A DNA stretch of 43,262 bases, taken from Rhodopirellula sp. GTDB taxonomy: Bacteria; Planctomycetota; Planctomycetia; Pirellulales; Pirellulaceae. The translations under genes were made by a program, and so were the position numbers. Location of the stretch: the NCBI GenBank assembly GCA_024644085.1, contig JAHELS010000031.1, positions 1 to 43,262 on the forward strand. The letters run 5' to 3'. Shown here one piece after another: positions 9,895-20,100 of the stretch. The notes under the pieces are model-generated. The model did not search any database. It was given only the letters and a program-made list of their open reading frames with translations, and had not been told where the DNA came from. Within the stretch, counting starts at the first letter, position 1. Each line of letters starts with the position of its first letter.

Positions 9895-10890
9895 TCACCT
9901 TGCCCTCACGCCCGCTCGCTCGGACGCCCCGGCCAACAACCAGAGGGCCGCCATTCGGACAGCGATTCCATTGTTGACCTGTTCGAGAATGACCGAGTGG
10001 GGGCCGTCGGCAACCTCGGGCGTGATCTCGACGCCGCGATTGATCGGACCGGGCGCCATGATCAGGATGTCGTCCTTCGCCTTTTGCATCCGCGCCGCGT
10101 TCATTGCATAAAGCGCTGCGTACTCATGCACGCTTGGAAAAGGCCTCGCCCGTTGCCGTTCAAACTGGATTCGCAACAGATTCAGCACATCGCATCGCGG
10201 CAGAATGTCGTCGAGGTGATGCGCGACCTCGAATCCCAGTTCAGACCATCGCGGGCTTACCAGAGTCGGCGGTCCGCAAATGATGACGTGGGCGCCAAGT
10301 TTGCTGAGCCCCCAAATATTGCTGCGGGCGGTCCGGCTATGCGCGATGTCGCCCACCAGAGCCACGGTCAGACCTTGAATGCGACCACGGTGCTGGCGAA
10401 TCGTCAGCATGTCGAGCAATCCCTGTGTCGGATGATCGTGGGGGCCGTCGCCCGCGTTGAGAACGCAACAGTTAAGTTCCCGCGCCAGCAGGTGGGGCGT
10501 TCCCGGTGTGCCGTGACGTGTCACCACCCAGTCGACGCCCATTGCCTCGATCGTCTTGGCGGTGTCGACGAACGTTTCTCCCTTGGCCACGCTGCTTCCG
10601 ACGCTGCTGAATTCGACCGTATCGGCACCGAGTCGTTTTGCCGCCAGCGAAAAACTATTGCGAGTTCTGGTGCTGTTCTCGAAGAAAAGATTTGCGCAAG
10701 TTTTTCCGGCCAACAGCGGTACCTTGCGGCGGCATCCTTGCGTCATCTCCTTGAGTTGCTGTGCGACGTCAAGGACCGTGGTAATCTCGTCCGCAGAGAG
10801 GCTTTCCAGATCAAGTAGGTGACGCCTATTCCAAAGAGTAGGAAAAGTCAGGTCATCAGTGACTGCATCGGGCATCGTCACGGGCGTCAT
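9895..10890 (-). CDS. pyrB: Aspartate carbamoyltransferase catalytic subunit
   Basis: Condenses carbamoyl phosphate with aspartate to carbamoyl aspartate, the committed step of pyrimidine synthesis, in the cytoplasm. The 331-residue protein shows the carbamoyl-phosphate motif ENSTRTR at 71-77, the loop [12 protein letters not shown] at about 99-110, HPTQGLLD at 153-160 and the C-terminal [12 protein letters not shown] segment. Length is normal for the family, with a somewhat long N-terminus; M6 is an alternative start. It lies immediately upstream of the inactive dihydroorotase, the pyrBC' arrangement in which both form one complex. No regulatory pyrI is seen. A 111-base gap separates it from the upstream DUF423 gene, so it may have its own promoter, though none stands out. 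Confidence 0.96.
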   Translation of the reverse strand: MTPVTMPDAVTDDLTFPTLWNRRHLLDLESLSADEITTVLDVAQQLKEMTQGCRRKVPLLAGKTCANLFFENSTRTRNSFSLAAKRLGADTVEFSSVGSSVAKGETFVDTAKTIEAMGVDWVVTRHGTPGTPHLLARELNCCVLNAGDGPHDHPTQGLLDMLTIRQHRGRIQGLTVALVGDIAHSRTARSNIWGLSKLGAHVIICGPPTLVSPRWSELGFEVAHHLDDILPRCDVLNLLRIQFERQRARPFPSVHEYAALYAMNAARMQKAKDDILIMAPGPINRGVEITPEVADGPHSVILEQVNNGIAVRMAALWLLAGASERAGVRAR

Positions 10891-11001
10891 GGAGACAGAC
10901 GGGGGGAGTCAGGCGTCGGAAAGCTTGGTCTGCAAACACAGTAAGCGATCAACCGTGTCGCTGCGAGCACCCAATCCATTTTTCTCGTCCAACGCTTTGC
11001 A

Positions 11002-11448
11002 TCAATCGCCCGCCGAGGGGACCCGGCGGACGGCCAGAACCGATAACAGCAACCACGCGAAAACCCAGCACAATCCGCCCAGGGGCGTGATCGCTCCGAG
11101 CACCGGAGTGTCGGTAATGACCAGCAGGTAAAGACTCCCGCTGAAGAGCAACAATCCAAGGAGCATGAGGCGTGCGACCCATTTCCTTCCCGCGACCGAG
11201 CCGATTGGGATTCCTGCTAACGCCAACAATGCCACGGCGTGGACGAGGTGGTAGCGAACGCCCACGTCGAAAACATCGAGGCGTTCACGAATCAATTCGG
11301 CGCTGTGCCCACGCGACTCCAGAAAGCCGTCGAGACCATGAGCTCCGAACGCCCCGATCAGCACACCAGCGGCGCCGCACAGTGCGGCGGTGACGACGAT
11401 ACGTCGGGAAAGTTCGTTGTCAATCACGTCGCCAGAAACGTCGTTCAC
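11002..11448 (-). CDS. DUF423 small integral membrane protein
   Basis: A 148-residue protein of the DUF423 (YgdD-like) family. It shows the family's AALCGAAGVLIGAFGAHGL segment near the N-terminus and about four hydrophobic helices, including YHLVHAVALLALAGI and LMLLGLLLFSGSLYLLVIT, plus TPLGGLCWVFAWLLL at the end. The family has no established function. The start is GTG at 11448, overlapping the TGA of the upstream response regulator (GTGA), so the two are probably translated together. The coupling is curious but not enough to assign a signalling role. Confidence 0.85.
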   Translation of the reverse strand: MNDVSGDVIDNELSRRIVVTAALCGAAGVLIGAFGAHGLDGFLESRGHSAELIRERLDVFDVGVRYHLVHAVALLALAGIPIGSVAGRKWVARLMLLGLLLFSGSLYLLVITDTPVLGAITPLGGLCWVFAWLLLSVLAVRRVPSAGD

Positions 11449-11900
11449 GTCGCCAATAGCTTGTCTACCGAGGCGAGCAAACGGTCCATCGCAAAGGGCT
11501 TGCGGATGTAATCACTCACGCCCAGCAGCTCGGCGTAGGCTTTATGACGACTTCCTTCGTTCCCGGTAATCATGATGACCGGCAGTGGTTCATCGCGCAG
11601 CCGACGCAGTTTTTCCAGGACAAGAAACCCGCTCCGTTTGGGCATCATCATGTCAAGGATCATCAGATCGGGATTCTCTCGCTCGGCTAATGCCAATCCC
11701 TGGTTGCCGTCGCGAGCGACGATGACTTTGTGGCCGGCACCTTCAAGCGCGTAGCGGACTGCCTCGATGATCTCGAAATCGTCGTCGACAACAAGCACTT
11801 TCCTTCCCGCCGCGGTGCCCGCCGCAGGAGAAGATTTTGTGCGTGTCTTTCCGCCGCCATCCGTTTCATCAATGGCTTCCGATTCTTCGTCAGCAGTCAT
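11445..11900 (-). CDS. Single-domain response regulator (receiver only)
   Basis: A 151-residue protein consisting of a charged, flexible N-terminus (1-30) and one CheY-like receiver. Visible are the acidic pair in VLVVDDD (D40, D41), the phospho-acceptor D83 in MILDMMMP, T112 in IMITG and K134 in IRKPF. No DNA-binding or enzymatic output domain follows. The frame extends upstream to a GTG at 11999, but that extension is basic and low in complexity; the ATG at 11900 gives a sensible protein, so I chose it. It probably relays phosphate or regulates by contact. The downstream DUF423 gene overlaps it by four bases. No cognate kinase is adjacent; the hybrid kinase about 20 kb away is not evidently linked. 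Confidence 0.9.
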   Translation of the reverse strand: MTADEESEAIDETDGGGKTRTKSSPAAGTAAGRKVLVVDDDFEIIEAVRYALEGAGHKVIVARDGNQGLALAERENPDLMILDMMMPKRSGFLVLEKLRRLRDEPLPVIMITGNEGSRHKAYAELLGVSDYIRKPFAMDRLLASVDKLLAT

Positions 11901-12231
11901 GGTCGTTTCGCGCCGCTGGCGCCGGTACCAAGAGGGAGAGTGAGGTTTGTGCGAGCGTCGATCGACATGCCCAAAAACTTGTCGCGCTTTGTCGAACACG
12001 ACAACGGAACCGACAGTGTACTCGATTGGCGAACCTTAGGAGACATCCCGAGTCGACCAAATGAACTTCGTTGGGGCCGAAAAAAGCCGGCATCGCCGTA
12101 GCTTGATGGGGTGGCGGGTGCGATGCGTGCCGGCACGCGGCTGGTCGGGTCACGTCGATAATGACGCGAGTTGGCGACCGGTTTCGAGTAGGAGTCGATG
12201 CGACTCGAGAAGCCAATGACTCGAATAGGAG
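11901..12231. other. 331-base stretch without a convincing gene
   Basis: This lies between the response regulator start and the end of the esterase-like gene, both on the minus strand, so it should carry the regulator's promoter. No clear -35/-10 pair stands out. Several short frames cross it: one minus frame runs from 12235 and stops at 11897, overlapping the regulator ATG, and a 52-codon plus frame starts at ATG 12061. Neither has recognisable protein features. The right end (from 12184) holds a short degenerate tandem repeat listed separately. Confidence 0.5.
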
Positions 12232-12250
12232 TCAATTACTCGAATAGGAG
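12184..12250. repeat. Short degenerate tandem repeat across a stop codon
   Basis: Four copies of a motif based on TCGAATAGGAG start at 12184, 12205 (degenerate), 12221 and 12240. The last two share ACTCGAATAGGAG exactly at 12219-12231 and 12238-12250, a 19-base period. The stop codon of the esterase-like gene (12232-12234) falls inside the array, so its last residues are encoded by one repeat copy. This looks like local slippage or duplication rather than a protein-level repeat, because 19 is not a multiple of three. Confidence 0.7.
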
Positions 12251-13113
12251 GTGGGGCTGGTCGCCCATTGATCCGAATCGGTAACCGAGGTGTTGGAGAT
12301 CACGCGGCGCATGATCCAATCGTCGACATCCCGCAATACGACCGTATCCATTTCGTCGTCTCCGGGGTACTTTCGGACTTCGACCTGGCCGCCGAGGGAT
12401 AACAGTGATCGGCAATCGGAGTTCAACTCGGCGTCGCTGAATTGCGAGTTGGCGACACCCCACTGCCATAACATCGGTAACCTTCGCGCCCGCAGTTCGT
12501 TGACGTTTCGGATCGCTCCCTGCGGCATCCGACCGCCCACTGAAATGGCTCCAGCGAAACGGTGCGGATCGCGCATTGCGATCCGCAAGGCCATGGTTCC
12601 GCCGCGGCGGTATCCCGCAAGCACAATTCTTTCAGGATTGACCGAAAAACGTTCGATGGCTTCGTCGACCGCCTCGGCAACCGCGTCGTGGGTTGTAACG
12701 ATCGCAGCCGGGCTGGCGTGCCAATCGAACCGGTGCCCCATCGAGTCGGCGGCCTTGGTACCGCGAATCCCCACGCCGACATAATTTCGCAAGCTGATGT
12801 GCGGCATCACGTGATCGATCTGGTTCTCGTTGAAACCGTCGCTATGAAGCCATACGATCAACGGGTAGGCGTAGCTGGGCGTGTAATGCATCGGCAGAAA
12901 AAAACTGCGGTGCGATTTCAGTTGGGACCACGCAGCGGATCCGAGAAAATGGTCGCGGCTACCTGAATCTTTCTCGCAATTCAGCAATGAAAAAGAGGGT
13001 AAATCGTTTTCGACGTCGCTCGGGTCGGTTGCTCGATGGCTTGGCGAGGAAGAGTGTGAAGATCCCGAATCCGTGGGAGAATTCCATGACATCGACTGGT
13101 GAAAACGACCCAT
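12232..13113 (-). CDS. Alpha/beta-hydrolase (esterase-like) protein, catalytic triad missing
   Basis: A 293-residue protein. Residues 1-65 are Ser-rich and probably disordered. From about 70 it follows the phospholipase/carboxylesterase fold: YPLIVWLHSDGFNENQ resembles the oxyanion strand, ERIVLAGYRRGGTMALRIA the nucleophile elbow, and RFAGAISVGGRMP the next strand. The GxSxG serine is R169 in GYRRG. The acid-bearing loop normally containing a GTxD-type sequence reads WQWGVANSQFSD. The catalytic His of the usual GHE is replaced in GDDEMD. On this evidence it is a non-hydrolytic relative, possibly a binding protein. No signal peptide is evident. The ATG at 13113 was chosen; M8 is an alternative. 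The stop lies in a short tandem repeat. It is downstream of mdh, with a strong inverted repeat between. Confidence 0.8.
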   Translation of the reverse strand: MGRFHQSMSWNSPTDSGSSHSSSPSHRATDPSDVENDLPSFSLLNCEKDSGSRDHFLGSAAWSQLKSHRSFFLPMHYTPSYAYPLIVWLHSDGFNENQIDHVMPHISLRNYVGVGIRGTKAADSMGHRFDWHASPAAIVTTHDAVAEAVDEAIERFSVNPERIVLAGYRRGGTMALRIAMRDPHRFAGAISVGGRMPQGAIRNVNELRARRLPMLWQWGVANSQFSDAELNSDCRSLLSLGGQVEVRKYPGDDEMDTVVLRDVDDWIMRRVISNTSVTDSDQWATSPTSYSSN

Positions 13114-13230
13114 GGTGTCTCGTTGTTGAAGGCGAAAGGTCGGTGAGATCGGTGTGCATTGACCCGCCTGTGTGTCGCACGACCAATCAGAGAAATTAAG
13201 GTTGCGCTCGGATCGGTGTCAACGCTGATG

Positions 13231-13271
13231 CGATTGCGATCAATGAAAAGAACCAAAATTGATCGCAATCG
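13231..13271 (-). terminator. 14-base perfect inverted repeat after mdh
   Basis: The arms CGATTGCGATCAAT (13231-13244) and ATTGATCGCAATCG (13258-13271) are perfectly complementary and enclose a 13-base A-rich loop. The hairpin starts 32 bases after the mdh stop on the minus strand, the right place for a terminator. No U-tract follows on that strand, so termination would be factor-assisted. A regulator-binding dyad upstream of the esterase-like gene is equally possible. Confidence 0.5.
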
Positions 13272-13303
13272 AAAAGTTGCAGATAGCGACACACCTTGGG
13301 ACG

Positions 13304-14260
<957 letters not shown>

Positions 14261-14385
14261 TTATTGATTTGGAGGTGCGGGGTTTGATTTCTTGGTGACC
14301 GATATGGTGGCCGCTGGAGTCACGTGGTCAAGTAGCCACCCATCGGGATGCTACAGCGACCTGCAACGAAAAGAGTGGGCCTGGA

Positions 14386-14410
14386 GCCGTAACCGAGCGT
14401 AGGTTACGGC
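14386..14410 (-). terminator. Hairpin overlapping a stop codon
   Basis: GCCGTAACC (14386-14394) and GGTTACGGC (14402-14410) form a 9-base perfect stem with a 7-base loop. The stop codon TAA (14404-14406) of the 436-residue membrane protein gene lies in one arm. There is no U-tract, so this may be a Rho-assisted terminator or an mRNA end stabiliser. Confidence 0.4.
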
Positions 14411-15714
14411 AATTGGAGTTGTTCCGCTTCGCGATCCTTCCGCTGCTGGCGAACCTCACGATCGCGTGTCGCCAGTCGTCGATTCCAGGCCCAGATCATC
14501 AGGATGGCCACGATCACAGCTACCGCGGCGATCCAACCGATCACGCCGACGCCAGCGGGATCATCGGAAACCGGCTCCCGATTTCGGATTTCCGCCGCGA
14601 TCAGCAGGGGTCCGAATTGATCGCCACCGCCGTGCTGGTTCATGTAATCGGTCGAGTAACTCCAAATTCGATAGAAGAACGCGTCGACACCAATTAACAA
14701 CTTGATTTGCGCAACGACCGCCTCCCCTCCCTCGCTGATACGAATTCGGTTTTCGAGAAAGTCGGGTAGATCCCGCGCGACCAAGGAAACGGGATAGCGA
14801 TTCTCGAAGATCGCCGGAGGCCCAGCCTCGCCTTGCGGACGCTCGATCTTGACGATCACATTGCCCAAATCGCCGACCGCGTCGATTTGGAAATAGTGAT
14901 CGCTTCCGAGCTGTGCCTGGCGCCGCGCATCGGTCACCGCGATGCGAGTCACCTGCACGGTTTCCAGCTCCATCGTCAACCAATTTCCGCCCAAATCATC
15001 CTCGCTGCGCAGCAAATCAACTGGGTCCACTCGTCCGGGCGGCGGAAGGTCCTGTCGATCGCTGATGCCGTCGGCCGCCGCGAGCATCGAATAAAACGCG
15101 TCGCCATCATCGGCAACCAACGGTCGTCGATCACGAGTGCGAATGTCGGTGATCAAGCTGACGTCGACCCCCGCATCGCCAAGCAGCCGCCAACCGACGT
15201 TGTCTGTGGTTTCGGGAAACCACCGCAATCGGGCACAGGCGACGGCGACGGGCGATGGGTCGCCCGACTGGATCACCACTCCGACGCCACGAACGCGATC
15301 CCCGCTTTTAACGCCATCGGGCAACGGCTTGCTCACTATCCTTTGCTCGAGACCATCGACCGCGATAACGACAACGTGCAACTGCGAGAGTTCCAAAAAC
15401 TCGATCAGTCGTTGGGGGACTTCGAGGCTTCGAAGCTCGCGGATTTGACCTTCAATCCAAATCGCGTCGCCGAGATCGACAGAATTCCCAGCCTTTGATT
15501 CCAACACAGAAGCGTCGGCCAGATCCAAACGGTAAATCAGTTTCGCCAATTCGCCCGCCGAATCCTCATCCACCGGCGGATAAGCAGCATCGATGCGCTT
15601 GGCATCAAAACCGCTGAGCATCGGCAGCGCGGAATCTGCTGCGCAGGAGACGGAAACCGCGCAAAAGCAAGCGAACAACGTCTTTCGAAGCATCGCAAAC
15701 GCAATCGACATCAT
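14404..15714 (-). CDS. Membrane protein of unknown function, paralogue of its upstream neighbour
   Basis: A 436-residue protein with an N-terminal signal sequence (about 1-24, MLRKTLFACFCAVSVS), a large extracytoplasmic region and one C-terminal membrane helix (about 390-412, VIGWIAAVAVIVAILMIWAW) followed by a charged cytoplasmic tail. The middle seems built of repeated beta-rich units. One (about 86-170) includes AIWIEGQIREL and GDRVRGVGVVIQSG, suggestive of an OB-like fold. A later unit (about 210-375) matches the neighbouring protein in layout: a FYxxL start, a VxxTRIAV strand, a central YFQID strand and FGPLLIAAEI at the end. The start overlaps the upstream gene by ATGA. I recognise no named family; a conserved envelope protein pair is the best description. 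M2 is an equally good start. Confidence 0.8.
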   Translation of the reverse strand: MMSIAFAMLRKTLFACFCAVSVSCAADSALPMLSGFDAKRIDAAYPPVDEDSAGELAKLIYRLDLADASVLESKAGNSVDLGDAIWIEGQIRELRSLEVPQRLIEFLELSQLHVVVIAVDGLEQRIVSKPLPDGVKSGDRVRGVGVVIQSGDPSPVAVACARLRWFPETTDNVGWRLLGDAGVDVSLITDIRTRDRRPLVADDGDAFYSMLAAADGISDRQDLPPPGRVDPVDLLRSEDDLGGNWLTMELETVQVTRIAVTDARRQAQLGSDHYFQIDAVGDLGNVIVKIERPQGEAGPPAIFENRYPVSLVARDLPDFLENRIRISEGGEAVVAQIKLLIGVDAFFYRIWSYSTDYMNQHGGGDQFGPLLIAAEIRNREPVSDDPAGVGVIGWIAAVAVIVAILMIWAWNRRLATRDREVRQQRKDREAEQLQLP

Positions 15715-16997
15715 TGCGAATCCCCCAAGTCGTCGAAGCGCGAATCGTCGGGAGCACGGGTAGTCGAAGCGTCGACGCCTCGAAGATCACTCAAGAATTC
15801 GTCTGGTTCGGCCCGGTGTGCCATGCGCAATTCACGCGATCGGCGCGCCATGACCGACGTTCGCCACATTGTTACGGCGGCCAATGCGAACCCTACGAAA
15901 CAGGCTCCGAGGATGATCAACCAGAACCCTCCCGCCTCGGTTGCTTCGGTCGCGGGCACGCTCGCCATTGACTCGGGAGCGGCCGGCACCCAAACGAGTC
16001 GGCCGATTACCACCGGCGCCAAATCGGCACCGATGGAGGACTCGTAGGCCAGTCGTTTGAGAAATCGTCCAACGACGGTGACCATGGGGCCATCCTCGGC
16101 AATTGCATCCGGCCCGATCGACTGTATCGACGATGGAACTTCGGGGACGATTGCGATGATGGGACGATCGGCTCCATCAGCAGGTCGCAACCACAATTGC
16201 CAATAGGATTCGATGCCGTAGGGATTTTCCCGGGCGGCGATTTGTTCAAGTCGGGCGACGGTTCCGTAGGCACGCACGGTCTGGTTGCGAAAGACGTCGG
16301 GTTGTTGAAGCAGCGGCAGCACGCCGGTCGCCGCAACTCCGTCGGCCGAGAGTCCCTCGGCCTGGTCAAGGTACCGGTAGAAGAGATCGAAGTCGCCCGA
16401 TCGCCAGACGCTGCCGTCGACCACGCGCGATGCGGCCGCATCATCAAGTGCTGCGAGAAAAGCCGCGATACGTGGCCGGTCGAGTGTTGTGGGAGTCGCG
16501 TCGTTAGCGTCAATCGAGGTGCTGTTGATGAACGATTCGAGCATCACTTGCCACCCCAGGCGGTCGACCTCGGCGAACTCCATCTCGGAGAGTTCGTCCA
16601 TCACCGATTCAACGGTCGAGGGAACCGACCCGACCGGCCGACCGGCTTGCCAGCGGGACAAAGAAACGACCCACTGCCGCTGGTCGGACGGAACCAGCGC
16701 CGCAACGAGGCGATTGGCAATGTTTCGATCACGGGGCGTCACATGGACCGGGATCGCCTTTGAGGCAAGCGTTTCTTCGCCTGTCGATCCGCCGCCTGGA
16801 TCAGCGGCGACGGTTGGGACAGCAGGACCAAAGAATGTGCGGTAAATCTCGGGCCGGGACGACTGTCGCATGACCACAATCACCAGGGCCAACCCAATGA
16901 CCAGCCGTGCGAGACGGCGATAGTTTTGCGAGGATTCATCGCGCCGGCGTCCACGCCGGTACAGGCTCTCTTCGTTAAATTGAGATGGGATTCGCAT
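15711..16997 (-). CDS. Bitopic or two-helix membrane protein of unknown function
   Basis: A 428-residue protein with an Arg-rich N-terminus, a hydrophobic helix at about 29-45 (LARLVIGLALVIVVM), a long soluble region and a second helix at about 354-375 (FWLIILGACFVGFALAAVTMW), then an acidic tail. Both ends should be cytoplasmic and the middle extracytoplasmic. Residues about 205-345 (FYRYLDQAEGLS through DLAPVVIGRLVW) resemble the last unit of the downstream protein, so the two appear to be old duplicates kept as a coupled pair (four-base overlap). The upstream side faces the divergent TPR gene across about 140 bases, the likely promoter region for both directions. No function can be assigned. 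Confidence 0.8.
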   Translation of the reverse strand: MRIPSQFNEESLYRRGRRRDESSQNYRRLARLVIGLALVIVVMRQSSRPEIYRTFFGPAVPTVAADPGGGSTGEETLASKAIPVHVTPRDRNIANRLVAALVPSDQRQWVVSLSRWQAGRPVGSVPSTVESVMDELSEMEFAEVDRLGWQVMLESFINSTSIDANDATPTTLDRPRIAAFLAALDDAAASRVVDGSVWRSGDFDLFYRYLDQAEGLSADGVAATGVLPLLQQPDVFRNQTVRAYGTVARLEQIAARENPYGIESYWQLWLRPADGADRPIIAIVPEVPSSIQSIGPDAIAEDGPMVTVVGRFLKRLAYESSIGADLAPVVIGRLVWVPAAPESMASVPATEATEAGGFWLIILGACFVGFALAAVTMWRTSVMARRSRELRMAHRAEPDEFLSDLRGVDASTTRAPDDSRFDDLGDSQ

Positions 16998-17136
16998 CGG
17001 TTCGGTGTTCGGATCGGTTATCCTTGAAGGCTGCCTCTTCCCTTCTTACTCTAGTGTTTACGGTACGACTGCGCCCAACGTTTTCAGCGATCCCCGTGGT
17101 TTGAACCCCTTCTCTTTTAATTCATTTCAAAATCCT

Positions 17137-20100
17137 ATGGCGATTTCTTCCAAATGCCCCGCACGGCCGAAGTTTCCGGTTCCGCTGCTCGCATTGCTGC
17201 TGGTGCCAATCGTTTCGACTTCCTACGCCCAGGACCCAGGTGAACCGGCAGCCGAGTTCTTGAAGCGTCTCAGGGCGGTTAGGTACTTTGACACCGCCAT
17301 CGCGTATCTCGATCGTCTCGACCAATATCCGGGGGTCGATCCGGAGCTCACCAGTGCGGTTGAGCTCGAGAAGGCGCAGACGTTCATCGATGCGGCGGTT
17401 GCATCGCGCAACCCCACCACGCGCGACGAGTTTTTCCAACAGGCCGAAGCGGCTCTCGCGGAGTTTCTGAAAAACGGTTCACACCCGCGTCTATCCGAGG
17501 CCCGGTTGCAACTGGGCAAGCTGCAATTGGTACGGGCGACGCAGTTGATGTCAGACGACGCGGACGACGCCAAGCGAAAGGCTGCGCGCGAGTCCTACCT
17601 GGCCGCGGCTGCGACGTTCGACTCGATCGTCGAAAAACTGCGCACCACGCTCATCGAAATGCAGGGTGCCAAGATTGATCCCAAGAAGGACCCCGAGGCG
17701 GCTGCGCGACGGGATCAATACCGCGGTGAGTTCCTGCAGGCTCTCAGCAGCGCCGGTGAATCGCGATTCCAGGCCGCGATGACTTTTTCCGATCCCGGCA
17801 AAGAAGGAAAAGAGTTGCTCGACAACGCGCTCGTGACGTTCACAGATTTGAGCGAAAAGTACGGCAGCTATGTTCATGGTGCCATCGCGATGCTCCACCG
17901 CGGCCAGGTGCAGGAAGCGCTGGGAATGAAAGAACAGTCGCTGGATAGTTACATTCGCATGATGGAACAACCCGATGCCGATCCCCTGCGCGACGCGAAG
18001 TTCCAGGCAACGACCGGAATCATCCGGATGTCGATGTCCGAATCACCGCCGAAATTTCAGTCCGCCATCGATCGCGGCCAGCCGCTGATCGACACTGTGC
18101 GGCCCAATGAAAGAGCACTGCCGAGCGTCCAGAAACTGCGCATCGAGCTAGCCAAGGCCTTCCTCGAAAAATCGAAGGACAAAGCGAATCAAAAACCGGC
18201 CGATCTCAAGCGCGCTGAATCACAGGGTCGGCAATTGTTGATCAGGGCCAGCAAAGTGCCCAGCGCCGAGGCTGAAGAGGCAAGCCGATTGTTGGCAAAC
18301 CTTGGCATCGAATTGGATGCGCCGCCCGAAATCTCGATTGCCGAAGATCCAACGAGTCTCGATGATGCGCTCGAGAAGGCACGCGAGCTGATGACGGCGA
18401 GCGAAGGAATGACGCAGTCTTTGGCAGTCCTCGAGAACCAGCCCGATCCGAGCGACGAGATCAAGGCCCAGATCAGCCAGATCTCCGAACAGTTGCTTGA
18501 AACGCGGGCTACCGCGATTCAAATCCTTGGCCGCGGGCTGGCATTGATTGACGGCAGAACCGACAACGAAATGATCAACCAGACGCGCCAATACCTCGCT
18601 TATCTTCTCTACCAGGAAAAGAAATACCGTGATTCGGCGGTTGTCGGAAGTTTGCTCGCCAGAAACGCGCCGGGCACGGACATGGGCCTGAGGGGCGGCT
18701 TGCTGGCACTCAATTCCTACCAATTGTTACTGGTCGAAAACCCCGATAACACCGGTATCATCCCACATCTGGAACAACTTGGAGACTTTCTCACGAAGAC
18801 CTGGCCGGAGAATCCCGACGCCACCGCGGCTCAGGGGGTGATGATCAAGTTGGCACTGCGCAGCGACCGCTGGGATGAGGCAAGAGCATTGGTCGAGAAG
18901 ATGCCCAAGGGATCCGAACGCGCATCATTTCAAAGGCTCATGGGACAGCTGCTTTGGAACCAATCTCTCCAGGCGCGTAACGATGGCGATGACGCAAAAG
19001 CTGACAAACTATTAGGCGAAGCGGCGGCTGAATTGAGCGAGGGGCTGAACGAAATTCCCGGAAACCTCGTCGACCCCGACGCGCTCAAGGCCGCACTGAT
19101 TCTCGCCAAGATTTATTTGAAACAAGATGACATCAAGAAATCGTCTGACGTGCTCGAGCACGAAAAGTACGGTCCCGTCAAATTGATTGCCAAACAGGGA
19201 GCCCCCGACCAAACGTTCGCTAGCGATCTCTACAGCACAGAGTTGCAGGTGGTAGTCCAAAAGATGACCACCGATGAAGGGGACGGAAAGGCGCTGCTCG
19301 ATCGCGCGATCGAGGTGATGGACAACCTCCGGAAAAGCGTCAAGGGACCCGACGCCCAGAAACGTTTGACGGGCATCTACATCCGGATGGCACGCGACAT
19401 TCGAAGCCAACTCGAGAGCGCTGATCCAGCAAAGAAAGCGCGGTTGATCGAGGCGTTTCGCGTCTTTCTTGAACGGATTTCCGCGACCAGCGAAGATCCC
19501 GCGACCTTGCAGTGGGTCGGCCAGACCTTGATGGATCTCGCCGAAGCGTCGAGCCCGTCCGCGGCCAAGGCTACCGGCCAGGCGGCGGACCTGTTGAAAA
19601 CGGCGCTCGAAACCTTTGACAGATTGAAGGCGAAAGCTCCGGAGCTGCCACCGACCGTCGATTTCCAGAGCGCAAAAGCGAACCGGTTGCTCGGTAATTA
19701 CAAACAGTCCCTCGACACTTCGGAAAAACTGCTTGCCACCAATCCAATGATGCTCGACGCTCAGATGGAGGCGGCGCTGGCGTATGAACAGTGGGCGGCG
19801 GTCGTGCCTCCCAAATTCGCGGGCAAAGCGTATGAATCGGCGCTCAATGGTGGCCGCCCGGGTGCCGACAACAAGAACGTCATTTGGGGCTGGGGTAAAA
19901 TCAGCCAGCTGACCAGCCGCGATCCAAAGTATCGCGCCATGTTCTTCGATTCTCGCTACCACGTCGCCCTCTGTCGATTCCTGTGGGGCAAGGCAGTCAA
20001 GAACAAGCCGCTGATGGAAAAATCGATCACCGATATTACCAAGGTCAACACGCTGTTTCCCGACATGGGAGGACCCGAGCAACGCAACAAGTTCGACCAA

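Noticed and set aside
9583..10818. 411-codon plus frame antisense to pyrB and the dihydroorotase-like gene
   Set aside because: It is a shadow of two well-supported genes and has no domain of its own.
11897..12235. 112-codon minus frame ending in ATGA overlap with the response regulator start
   Set aside because: The overlap is suggestive, but codon use is not gene-like and the protein has no recognisable features; left as unsupported.
19012..20100. 362-codon minus frame inside the large TPR gene
   Set aside because: It is antisense to a TPR protein with a proper signal peptide; no motifs are visible.
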